Source of the DNA: Staphylococcus sp. CAG:324
GTDB lineage: Bacteria; Bacillota_I; Bacilli_A; ML615J-28; CAG-313
Length of the DNA: 8,955 nucleotides
Reading direction: 5' to 3'
NCBI GenBank assembly: GCA_000433035.1
Contig: FR890814.1
Location: forward strand, 240,670-249,624
The notes below the pieces were generated by a model. That model saw only the letters and a list, made by a program, of their open reading frames with translations, did not search any database and was not told the origin of the DNA. The position numbers were made by a program, and so were the translations under genes. Positions 1 to 6,165 of the stretch are shown here, one piece after another. Each line of letters opens with the position of its first letter. Position 1 is the stretch's first letter.

Positions 1-268
1 GTGCTCTTGCAATGATATAGGCAATTGGATAAGCAATAATAATACAACAAATAGTAGCAACTAAAGAATATAAAAACGAAAGCCATAAAGATTCAATAAC
101 TTTTGGTGTAGCAAGAACCCTAAAATTATTAAAATCAAGTTTACCCTCAAAAATTTTAATACCATTGGTTTTTTGAAAAGCCATCACAATTAAAATAGCA
201 ATTGGAATCATTACAAGTAGTATCATCCAAATTAGATATGGAATAGATAATTTACTAAATTTCTTCAT
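1..268 (-). CDS. potB: Spermidine/putrescine ABC transporter permease PotB, N-terminal part (runs off window)
   Basis: Only the first 89 residues are in the window; the gene continues beyond position 1. The start ATG (266-268) lies inside the 3' end of potA, giving a 14-base overlap in another frame, which points to translational coupling. The visible part has a short basic N-terminus, a first membrane segment at about residues 9-31, an extracellular stretch, and the start of a second segment at about 60-87 ending in YPIAYIIARA. That ending is typical of PotB/PotH-type inner-membrane permeases. In this family the protein forms half of the membrane channel, pairing with PotC, and is powered by PotA. 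Position directly after a PotA-like ATPase supports PotB over other binding-protein-dependent permeases. Substrate choice (spermidine, putrescine or both) cannot be read from this fragment. Confidence 0.88.
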   Translation of the reverse strand, partial: MKKFSKLSIPYLIWMILLVMIPIAILIVMAFQKTNGIKIFEGKLDFNNFRVLATPKVIESLWLSFLYSLVATICCIIIAYPIAYIIARA

Positions 269-1478
269 CTTCAACAATTCCATCCTCAGCATTTAAAATT
301 TCTTCTAGGACTTCTTCGGCATCAACCATTTCTTTTTTCATCAAATGAATTTCATAAGGATCAACATTTAAACCAATTTGTTCACCAACTTTAACAAATT
401 CATATGTATGTACGATAAGTTCTTTTTCTTGTATAATAACACAATGTTCAAAATGAACTCCCTTAAAAACGGAAGCATCAACTCTACCGATTAACTTCGC
501 CTTATCAAGTGGTACTACATCCCAATCCTCTGGTCTAATTACTACTTGAACTTCTTCACCGACTTTAAAATTTTCATCAACACATTCAAAAGTTTGATTC
601 ATAAAAGTTACTTGTTTATTTCCATTATATATGCCTTGAATAATATTACTTTCGCCTACAAAATTTGCAACAAAAGAATTTTTAGGTTCATTATAGATAT
701 CTTCTGGTGTTCCAATTTGTTGAATAACACCTTTACTCATCACTACTACGGTATCACTCATTGTCAAAGCCTCTTCTTGATCATGAGTAACAAAAATAAA
801 GGTAATCCCTAATTTTCTTTGCATCTCTTTTAATTCATATTGCATATTTTGTCTAAGTTTTAAATCAAGTGCCGCAAGTGGTTCATCTAAAAGTAATATT
901 TTGGGTTTATTAATAATAGCCCTAGCAATGGCAATACGCTGTTGTTGTCCACCAGACATGGAATCAACTTTTCTTTTTTCATATCCTTCTAAATTAACCA
1001 TCTTAAGAGCGTTTTTTACACTTTCATCTATTAATGCATGAATAGCTTTTTTCAATTGCATTCTAGACGGTTTTTGATTTATATCTTTTTTAGGATATAA
1101 CTCCTCTACTTTCTTGTTTACTATATCTATCGTATAAAAATCTATCAATTCTTGATATGTTCGATTATTTAGCCCAAAAGCAACATTACCATACACATTC
1201 AGATGAGGAAATAGTGCATATTTTTGAAAAACAGTATTAATCGGTCTTTTATGTGGAGGTAAATCATTTACGACTTGACCATTCATGATAATTTCCCCCT
1301 CATCGGGCTTTTCAAATCCTCCAATCATTCTAAGGGTAGTTGTTTTCCCACATCCTGAAGGACCAACTAGTGTAATAAATTCATTTTCACGAATATATAA
1401 ATTCATATGATCAACGGCTATTTCACCATCATATGATTTCACTATATTTTTTAATTCAATCAGTTTATTCTTTACCAT
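255..1478 (-). CDS. potA: Polyamine ABC transporter ATP-binding protein PotA
   Basis: This is the ATPase subunit that powers spermidine/putrescine import; it acts on the cytoplasmic face with PotB/PotC. Numbering from the upstream ATG at 1490, one sees Walker A GPSGCGKT (43-50), Q-loop VFQKYALFPH (87-96), signature SGGQQQR (179-185), Walker B ILLLDEP (198-204), D-loop and the H-loop THDQEEAL (235-242). A C-terminal TOBE-like regulatory domain follows (about 280-385), then an acidic tail. Between NVAFGL and the signature there are about 70 residues where E. coli PotA has about 33, so the helical domain carries an extra lysine-rich helix. I place the start at 1478 (MVKNKL): the GGAGG at 1484-1488 is five bases from it, whereas the longer reading from 1490 would place the ribosome site inside the gene. 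It follows the regulator gene after 17 bases and overlaps potB. Confidence 0.93.
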   Translation of the reverse strand: MVKNKLIELKNIVKSYDGEIAVDHMNLYIRENEFITLVGPSGCGKTTTLRMIGGFEKPDEGEIIMNGQVVNDLPPHKRPINTVFQKYALFPHLNVYGNVAFGLNNRTYQELIDFYTIDIVNKKVEELYPKKDINQKPSRMQLKKAIHALIDESVKNALKMVNLEGYEKRKVDSMSGGQQQRIAIARAIINKPKILLLDEPLAALDLKLRQNMQYELKEMQRKLGITFIFVTHDQEEALTMSDTVVVMSKGVIQQIGTPEDIYNEPKNSFVANFVGESNIIQGIYNGNKQVTFMNQTFECVDENFKVGEEVQVVIRPEDWDVVPLDKAKLIGRVDASVFKGVHFEHCVIIQEKELIVHTYEFVKVGEQIGLNVDPYEIHLMKKEMVDAEEVLEEILNAEDGIVEDEEI

Positions 1479-1483
1479 CATTT

Positions 1484-1488
1484 CCTCC
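1484..1488 (-). promoter_or_regulatory. Ribosome binding site deciding the potA start
   Basis: GGAGG on the minus strand lies five bases before the ATG at 1476-1478. Two other in-frame ATGs exist. The one at 1479-1481 is only two bases from GGAGG, and the one at 1488-1490 overlaps it. The site therefore favours the 1478 start. Confidence 0.75.
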
Positions 1489-1495
1489 ATAGTAC

Positions 1496-2029
1496 CTAAA
1501 AATTTGGTGGGCTACTAACCCAAATAACTTTTGCAATTTCTTTTGTATGATTATAAATATAATGGTTTTTATCTGTTGTAAAATAAAATGTTTCTCCTTT
1601 TTTACAAATATATCTATAATTACCATAAACAATTGTGATACTGCCTTCTAGAATATAACCGAATTCTTGGCCTTCATGAGGCATATCTAAAGTAGCCTCT
1701 GCTCCTGATTTTAATTCACATAATATAGGTTCCATTTCATTTTTTTGCGCATTAGGAACAAGCCAAATCGTTTTTACATCATCAGAAGTTTTTTCAAAAT
1801 AGTCCTCTTTAGTAAAAACAATTTGTGGTTCTTCTTCTTCTTTAAAAAATTCATGAAGATTAGTACCCAAAGCAGCCAATATATCTGTTAACGTACTAAT
1901 CGATGGACTTGTTAAATCATTTTCTAATTGAGAAATATATCCCTTTGTTAACTCACACCGATCTGCTAATTCTTCTTGAGTTAATTGACAAAGATTTCGA
2001 AGATTTTTAATCTTATTACCAATTGTCAT
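1496..2029 (-). CDS. XRE-family regulator with C-terminal cupin domain (polyamine operon regulator)
   Basis: A 177-residue protein with an N-terminal XRE/Cro helix-turn-helix (about residues 7-62; LTQEELADRCELTKGYISQ forms the core) and, after an acidic linker (EEEE, 64-67), a C-terminal cupin barrel (about 100-172; GQEFGYILEGSITIVYG and the KKGETFYF turn). H118, E122 and H156 sit where cupins usually place metal ligands, but the paired HxH is reduced to one His. This architecture (PuuR/SinR-like DNA binding plus a small-molecule-sensing cupin) is commonly the first gene of polyamine uptake operons in Firmicutes, where it is thought to sense polyamines. I chose the ATG at 2029 because AAGGAGG lies just ahead; the frame stays open to 2143, but that extension would cover the promoter. 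It is 17 bases upstream of potA. Ligand and autoregulation are inferred. Confidence 0.9.
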   Translation of the reverse strand: MTIGNKIKNLRNLCQLTQEELADRCELTKGYISQLENDLTSPSISTLTDILAALGTNLHEFFKEEEEPQIVFTKEDYFEKTSDDVKTIWLVPNAQKNEMEPILCELKSGAEATLDMPHEGQEFGYILEGSITIVYGNYRYICKKGETFYFTTDKNHYIYNHTKEIAKVIWVSSPPNF

Positions 2030-2033
2030 ATTT

Positions 2034-2040
2034 CCTCCTT
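2034..2040 (-). promoter_or_regulatory. Ribosome binding site deciding the regulator start
   Basis: AAGGAGG on the minus strand, four bases before the ATG at 2027-2029. It rules out the longer reading from 2143, whose first 38 codons would run through the -10 box and have no Shine-Dalgarno sequence. Confidence 0.8.
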
Positions 2041-2052
2041 CAGTTTTATTAA

Positions 2053-2081
2053 AATAAACTTTTTGTTTACTATTTCTAAAC
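2053..2081 (-). promoter_or_regulatory. Candidate operator: repeated GTTTA/TAAAC half-sites in the pot operon leader
   Basis: Between the -10 box and the ribosome site are three alternating half-sites. GTTTA and TAAAC (2065-2069 and 2077-2081 on the plus strand) form one inverted repeat with a 7-base centre. AATAAAC (2053-2059) and GTTTACT (2065-2071) form a second, imperfect one with a TTTTT centre. Their place just downstream of the start point suits a repressor, plausibly the XRE-cupin protein itself. In a region this AT-rich, chance is a real alternative. Confidence 0.35.
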
Positions 2082-2089
2082 ACCATCAT

Positions 2090-2118
2090 ATTATACGAAT
2101 TATTATAGTAAATGTCAA
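2090..2118 (-). promoter_or_regulatory. Sigma-A promoter of the regulator-potA-potB operon
   Basis: On the minus strand, TTGACA (2113-2118) and TATAAT (2090-2095) are separated by exactly 17 bases. Both hexamers match consensus perfectly. Transcription should begin near 2083, giving a leader of about 54 bases before the regulator gene. Confidence 0.85.
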
Positions 2119-2156
2119 CCATAATGTATATATATTTTTGCAAAATTTGACAACAA

Positions 2157-2197
2157 AAAAATAGGCACCTTTATTTGTAACATCTATGCCTATTTTT
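2157..2197 (-). terminator. Intrinsic terminator of the methyltransferase/NUDIX unit
   Basis: An 11-bp inverted repeat (ATAGGCA at 2161-2167 pairing with TGCCTAT at 2187-2193, extended by A/T runs on each side) begins a few bases after the stop codon at 2206. On the minus strand the stem runs into a T tract. It also separates this unit from the pot promoter at 2118. Confidence 0.8.
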
Positions 2198-2205
2198 ATT
2201 TATTT

Positions 2206-3774
2206 TTAAATCTTCTCAATTATCTTTACTAAACATCTAACCATATACTCTACTTGCAAAGAAAAAATTTGATTATCATTTAATAACGTCATCTTCTTTA
2301 ATTTATCTAAACTAATCATAAAAAGCCCTAAATTTTCATATTCTAGTGGTCTAAATTTAAGATTATAATTTTTTGTTGCCTCTTTTTTGAAATCAATATA
2401 TTCTTTAATAACACTATACTTGCCATCTATGATTATTCCATTATTCAGTTTAGAAAGCATTGCGTCATAGGCGTTTAAAACATCATCCATTTTATCTTTC
2501 TTTTTACCCAATAATAATTTTAATTCATTAATTAATAATTCTTTAGTATGACGATTACAATCATCTATAAGTGGTTTTATTTCTGTTGATGATACATTTA
2601 CTTTTGTAATACCAAAAAAATCTGGTTTTCCACCACGATGTAAAATTCTATTATAACAATACACTTTTGTACTATTTGGTTTAAATAATTCTTTTAATCT
2701 GCTTTGTAATTGTTTTTCCTGATTTTTATATGTTCTAATTATCTTTTGATTAAAAAGTCTAAACCACAAAGATAAATCTTTATATCTTAAAGAATTAGAG
2801 GTTTCTTCAATTAATTCTCTTTCCATCCCTGTTGTTAAAAATTCATAAAATGATTGATGTTTTTGATAGTCTTTAACAGTTGCAGACCCCGATCCAGTTG
2901 CCACAATTAACCCCGCAGATTCATCACTATTACTATTTTGTATAGATAAAATTAGGTGGTTATCATTTGTTAAAATAATAGTTGAGACACCAATGATATT
3001 AGCCGCATTAGAATCCCTTAAATCATACAATTGATTATTAGCATCTAACGTAAATTTATACCCATTAAATTCATATGTTTGTTTAGTTTTAGAACAAAAT
3101 TTAGAATATACAATATCATTGGTTGCCTTGTTACTAAAATAACACGTCTTATTTAAAATAATTTCTTTAGGTAAATCTATAAATAAATCTGTAACTTGAC
3201 CTAATAATTGATCATTATAAATATTTCCCTTTGACTCAACATATTTTTGAAGAATAGATGCTAACACAATTTGTTCTTCTTCGGTGACAATTTTATTTTT
3301 AACAACAACTTTTAAATTATATTTTTCTTCAAATAAAAGTTTGTTTACCTCATCTGAATAAACATAACTTGAATTTTCTCTTTTAGCAATAACATACCCA
3401 CTTTGTAACGCTTTTTCAGATAGCACCTTATGATCTTTAGCAAAAAATATTTTTAAAACATCCTCTTTATTTATTTTATTTTTATATTCATACACATTGG
3501 CCACTGGAGAAAAAAACTTTTTCCAATCGAGACAAAATTTAATCATTTGAGCAATTAAAGCAAAAATAGCTGCAATCAATGAAATAGTAGCAAAAATAAA
3601 AGTCAGTTCATTTTTATTTATAGTATCAATAATTTGCTTGATACTATTTGCTATAATATAAATTGTTGTTGCTAAAATCAAAAAAAAATGAACTGCTCCA
3701 CCTTTATGTAAAAAAAATTGAAATCTTTGTTTATTTATTTTTCTTTTCGATTCATACTTTAATATTTTTTTCAT
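2206..3774 (-). CDS. Two-transmembrane protein with a C-terminal NUDIX-like domain (possible CBASS-type effector)
   Basis: 522 residues. A basic N-terminus is followed by two hydrophobic segments (about 27-46 and 57-80) that should anchor it in the membrane. Next come a soluble region (about 90-255) of no family I recognise, a NUDIX-like domain (about 260-400) and a helical, lysine-rich tail. The NUDIX box is visible as E311-x7-R319-E320-L-I-E323-E324, so the metal-binding REUxEE core is kept. The usual leading Gly is Lys305, and Thr-Ser replaces the final xG. RGGKPDFFG (380-388) lies downstream in the fold. Two membrane helices plus a divergent NUDIX domain is the architecture described for CBASS transmembrane-NUDIX effectors (Cap16), where the domain is thought to sense a cyclic nucleotide. 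No CD-NTase, SMODS or ancillary Cap gene is in this window, so that role is unproven. A housekeeping membrane-bound nucleotide hydrolase is the alternative. The only plausible start is ATG 3774, after a weak AAGGGG site. It lies 42 bases after the methyltransferase gene. Confidence 0.75.
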   Translation of the reverse strand: MKKILKYESKRKINKQRFQFFLHKGGAVHFFLILATTIYIIANSIKQIIDTINKNELTFIFATISLIAAIFALIAQMIKFCLDWKKFFSPVANVYEYKNKINKEDVLKIFFAKDHKVLSEKALQSGYVIAKRENSSYVYSDEVNKLLFEEKYNLKVVVKNKIVTEEEQIVLASILQKYVESKGNIYNDQLLGQVTDLFIDLPKEIILNKTCYFSNKATNDIVYSKFCSKTKQTYEFNGYKFTLDANNQLYDLRDSNAANIIGVSTIILTNDNHLILSIQNSNSDESAGLIVATGSGSATVKDYQKHQSFYEFLTTGMERELIEETSNSLRYKDLSLWFRLFNQKIIRTYKNQEKQLQSRLKELFKPNSTKVYCYNRILHRGGKPDFFGITKVNVSSTEIKPLIDDCNRHTKELLINELKLLLGKKKDKMDDVLNAYDAMLSKLNNGIIIDGKYSVIKEYIDFKKEATKNYNLKFRPLEYENLGLFMISLDKLKKMTLLNDNQIFSLQVEYMVRCLVKIIEKI

Positions 3775-3816
3775 ACCCTTACCACTATATTCTTGATATT
3801 TTTAAAAATCTCAAAT

Positions 3817-4125
3817 TTAGACTTTCCATTGATGTTTATTTAAATCTACATGGTATTCATCTTTGAATACAATATTTTCTGCTTTTAGCAGTGTGATTTG
3901 TTCGTCCCAACCAATTACAACTCTTCCTTTATGATTCACTACACGATGACAAGGATATTCACCATATAAATGAGACATTTTCAAAGCTCTACCTACAAAT
4001 CGAGAATGATTTTCTTTACCTATTAATTTGGCAATCTGCCCATAAGTAGCAACCCTTCCTTCAGGAATTTCTTCTATTAGAGAATAAATCAAATACAATA
4101 CATTTTCATCTATTTCTTTTTTCAT
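3817..4125 (-). CDS. Short MGMT/Ada-type methylated-DNA--protein cysteine methyltransferase
   Basis: 102 residues, matching only the C-terminal DNA-binding and active-site domain of O6-alkylguanine-DNA alkyltransferases. Visible are the winged-helix start IPEGRVATYGQIAKLIG, the arginine-finger segment SRFVGRAL, and PCHRVVNHKGR, which holds the acceptor cysteine (Cys59 from the chosen start). Full-length MGMT/Ogt proteins are about 160-180 residues. Most stand-alone proteins this short are alkyltransferase-like (ATL) proteins whose cysteine is replaced, often by Trp. Here the Cys is kept, so suicide alkyl transfer remains possible. The usual C-terminal LL..E..L helix is partly present (ITLLKAENI). 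I prefer ATG 4125 over 4137 because GGTGA (4131-4135) is a good ribosome site five bases away. It is first in a likely two-gene transcript with the membrane-NUDIX gene. Confidence 0.85.
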   Translation of the reverse strand: MKKEIDENVLYLIYSLIEEIPEGRVATYGQIAKLIGKENHSRFVGRALKMSHLYGEYPCHRVVNHKGRVVIGWDEQITLLKAENIVFKDEYHVDLNKHQWKV

Positions 4126-4130
4126 TACTA

Positions 4131-4135
4131 TCACC
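4131..4135 (-). promoter_or_regulatory. Ribosome binding site (GGTGA) deciding the methyltransferase start
   Basis: GGTGA on the minus strand pairs with the CACC part of the anti-Shine-Dalgarno and lies five bases before ATG 4123-4125. It overlaps the alternative ATG at 4135-4137, which lacks its own site. Confidence 0.55.
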
Positions 4136-4266
4136 ATTTGATTCTACTATTATTCATTTTCAAACTATTCATTTTTTATTTGTTATACTTTATTTTTTGA
4201 TTTTTTAAAATAAAATAGGAAATAATCAAAAAGCAATAACAATATAAAATTACATTCTACTTTATT

Positions 4267-4295
4267 ATTATACACTAAATCTTGATCCTTTTCAA
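4267..4295 (-). promoter_or_regulatory. Sigma-A promoter for the methyltransferase/NUDIX unit
   Basis: On the minus strand, TTGAAA (4290-4295) is 17 bases from a perfect TATAAT (4267-4272). Transcription would start near 4260, leaving a leader of about 135 bases before ATG 4125. I see no clear structure in that leader. Confidence 0.65.
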
Positions 4296-4438
4296 CTATT
4301 TTATCAATAATAGAATCGTTTATAAAGGAAAAATAGGCCTTATCCATAACAATATGAATGAAAAATTTGTTGTATAAGCATTATTTTTAATAAAAATTAT
4401 TTTATATTTGATTCCCCCATACCTTTTTTGCTTTTATT

Positions 4439-4451
4439 CATAAACTATAAT
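4439..4451 (+). promoter_or_regulatory. Promoter -10 region of the vWA gene, sigma-A or sporulation-type
   Basis: A perfect TATAAT (4446-4451) lies 34 bases before the start codon, but the expected -35 position (4423-4429) is only a T run. The same stretch reads CATA-AAC-TA (4439-4447), matching the CATAnnnTA form of the sigma-E/sigma-K -10 element. TACC (4420-4423) sits 15 bases further up, close to the sigma-K -35 motif. Both readings are open. Confidence 0.45.
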
Positions 4452-4469
4452 GAATCTAACATAGATTCA
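4451..4469 (+). promoter_or_regulatory. Perfect 7-bp inverted repeat between the vWA -10 box and ribosome site
   Basis: TGAATCT (4451-4457) and AGATTCA (4463-4469) are exact reverse complements around a 5-base centre. The repeat covers the expected transcription start. It could be a repressor operator or a 5' hairpin stabilising the message; it ends two bases before the AAAGGA ribosome site (4471-4476). Confidence 0.5.
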
Positions 4470-4485
4470 GAAAGGAATTGATAAA

Positions 4486-5871
4486 ATGGGAATAACAAAT
4501 TCCAACAAGCAAGTCAATGCAACTAGTATAACATGCAATAAAACATTTAAAGTTACTCTATCTTTAACCGCTTCACCTGATATTGTAAGCAATCCTACAG
4601 ATATAGTTTTAATTTTAGACAGATCTGGTAGCATGGCTGGAAGTGCACTTGCAAATTTAAAAAATGGAGCTAAAAAGTTCATTGATATTATTGATGAATC
4701 AACAGATAGCTCACATGATGGACAAATAGGAGGTGGAAGTAGAATTGGTATTGTAAGTTTTTCAACAACAGCTACTCAAGATACCCAACTCATTACATCT
4801 GTTAATGACTTAAAAACAGCTGTAGATAATTTATCCGCATCCGGGTCTACAAACCATGCAGATGCCTTTACAAAAGCATTACAATTATTTGATCCAACAT
4901 CAACAAATGCAAAAGTAATGATAATGTTTACCGACGGTTTAACTACAGCAGGTGGCAACCCTAATACTGTTGCTACATTGGCTAAATCACAAGGAATCAT
5001 TATTTATAGTATTGGTTTATCTGGACAAGACGGAATTGATGTAAATGCATTAAATGATTGGTCATCAGATCCTAACAGTGCTTATGTAGTTATTACACCT
5101 GATGATGAAGAATTAGAAAATATTTTTGCAGATCTAGCAAAAAATATTTCTAAAACTGGCGCAACAAATATTGTACTTACAGATACAATAAATGATTGTT
5201 TTGAAATAACCGATATTGATACACCAAATATTGGTAATGCTATAAAATTAAATAATACAACGGTTGAATGGAAAATTGATGAACTAGGTGTAACCGGTTC
5301 TGAAGGTGCAATATTAGAGTTTACCGTTAAACATATTGGACCTTGCACAGGTGAAATAAAAGTCAATGAAGATATTGATTATACCGATTCTGAAGGAAAT
5401 GTAGTAACCTTCCCAGATCCAAGTATTTTAGTTGAGTGTGATGACACTGTAATCACAGAACCATGTCCTACAAAGGTTGATTTAGAAATAACTGGTTGCA
5501 AAGATTCTATTGAATTTGATGCAGGCGACATTGAACTAACTTCTTTAGGTAGAATTCTTCAAATTGATACTACAATTAAAAACGTTTGTCCAAATAAACG
5601 AGTAGCCTTAGCAGTTATGTTAAATGAAGTGGATGATTTTGATGTAGAATATAAAAGAGGATTTAAAGTTCTAACCATACCAGCCCATACTCAAAATACT
5701 TGTCAAGATATACTTATCAAATGTATTAAATTTGTCCTACCAGAAGATTTAAACGTTACCAATTCATTCAATATGATGTGCACACCTAGAAAGTTTAGAG
5801 TAAGCTTCATTGCTAATTACATAGACTATGACTTTAATTGTTGTGATACAGTTCTAACCAATTTATCATAA
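4486..5871 (+). CDS. von Willebrand factor A domain protein, cysteine-rich, without export signal
   Basis: 461 residues. A short N-terminal region (with C17) leads into a vWA domain at about 36-220. Its metal-ion-dependent adhesion site is complete: D45-R-S47-G-S49 (DRSGSM), T122 in GSTNHADA and D150 in MFTDG. Metal-dependent protein binding is therefore expected. Residues about 224-320 look like an immunoglobulin-like/DUF11-type beta domain. The C-terminal 130 residues hold 8 of the 12 cysteines, ending with an adjacent pair (452-453). I see no signal peptide, membrane helix, LPXTG motif or S-layer repeat. The protein is thus cytoplasmic, released by lysis (for example of a spore mother cell), or exported in an unusual way. 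From memory, similar proteins sharing the NPTDIVLILDRSGSM stretch are widespread in gut Firmicutes; their function is unknown to me. It appears monocistronic, with AAAGGA nine bases before ATG 4486 and its own terminator. Confidence 0.88.
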   Translation: MGITNSNKQVNATSITCNKTFKVTLSLTASPDIVSNPTDIVLILDRSGSMAGSALANLKNGAKKFIDIIDESTDSSHDGQIGGGSRIGIVSFSTTATQDTQLITSVNDLKTAVDNLSASGSTNHADAFTKALQLFDPTSTNAKVMIMFTDGLTTAGGNPNTVATLAKSQGIIIYSIGLSGQDGIDVNALNDWSSDPNSAYVVITPDDEELENIFADLAKNISKTGATNIVLTDTINDCFEITDIDTPNIGNAIKLNNTTVEWKIDELGVTGSEGAILEFTVKHIGPCTGEIKVNEDIDYTDSEGNVVTFPDPSILVECDDTVITEPCPTKVDLEITGCKDSIEFDAGDIELTSLGRILQIDTTIKNVCPNKRVALAVMLNEVDDFDVEYKRGFKVLTIPAHTQNTCQDILIKCIKFVLPEDLNVTNSFNMMCTPRKFRVSFIANYIDYDFNCCDTVLTNLS

Positions 5872-5883
5872 TACTAATTTAAC

Positions 5884-5930
5884 GGAAAGCATCATTAATC
5901 TAGCATCATTGATTTGTGATGCTTTTCTTC
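5884..5930 (+). terminator. Intrinsic terminator after the vWA gene
   Basis: AAAGCATCA (5886-5894) pairs perfectly with TGATGCTTT (5917-5925), followed by a T-rich stretch, beginning 13 bases after the stop codon. A second copy of AGCATCATT (5902-5910) inside the loop can pair with the same 3' arm, giving a shorter alternative hairpin. Confidence 0.75.
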
Positions 5931-6122
5931 ATTTACTCTATCAAAATTATTTAATTAACAAAGACCAATGATAAATTTTAAAAAATAATCTCAATCCTAT
6001 CTTAAACAATATATGGGTATTTTTTAACAAGTAACTTCAAGAACTTTCATTCATTATATTTACATATAAATTATAAAAATTTGATGAAAGATGTTCAGTG
6101 CTTTATAAAAATTTTGTAAAAT

Positions 6123-6151
6123 AAAAGTCACTAAAATTTTTAATGACTTTT
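6123..6151 (-). terminator. Intrinsic terminator after the DUF134-NifX gene
   Basis: AAAAGTCA (6123-6130) and TGACTTTT (6144-6151) form an 8-bp stem around an AT-rich loop, 15 bases past the stop codon, with a T-rich tract following on the minus strand. Because the flanks are A/T on both sides, it may also work in the plus direction. Confidence 0.65.
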
Positions 6152-6165
6152 TAAATAATTTTATA

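Noticed and set aside
546..812. Plus-strand open frame of 88 codons inside potA
   Set aside because: It lies opposite a well-supported ATPase gene, has no ribosome site and no recognisable protein features.
2030..2143. 38-residue N-terminal extension of the XRE-cupin regulator
   Set aside because: It would run through the consensus -10 box and the leader, while AAGGAGG marks ATG 2029.
3663..3866. Plus-strand open frame of 67 codons
   Set aside because: It is antisense to the N-terminus of the membrane-NUDIX gene. Its apparent hydrophobicity is a by-product of the AT-rich opposite strand.
4467..5366. Three minus-strand open frames (4467-4682, 4776-5000, 5082-5366) inside the vWA gene
   Set aside because: All are antisense to a gene with an intact MIDAS, and none has a ribosome site or promoter of its own.
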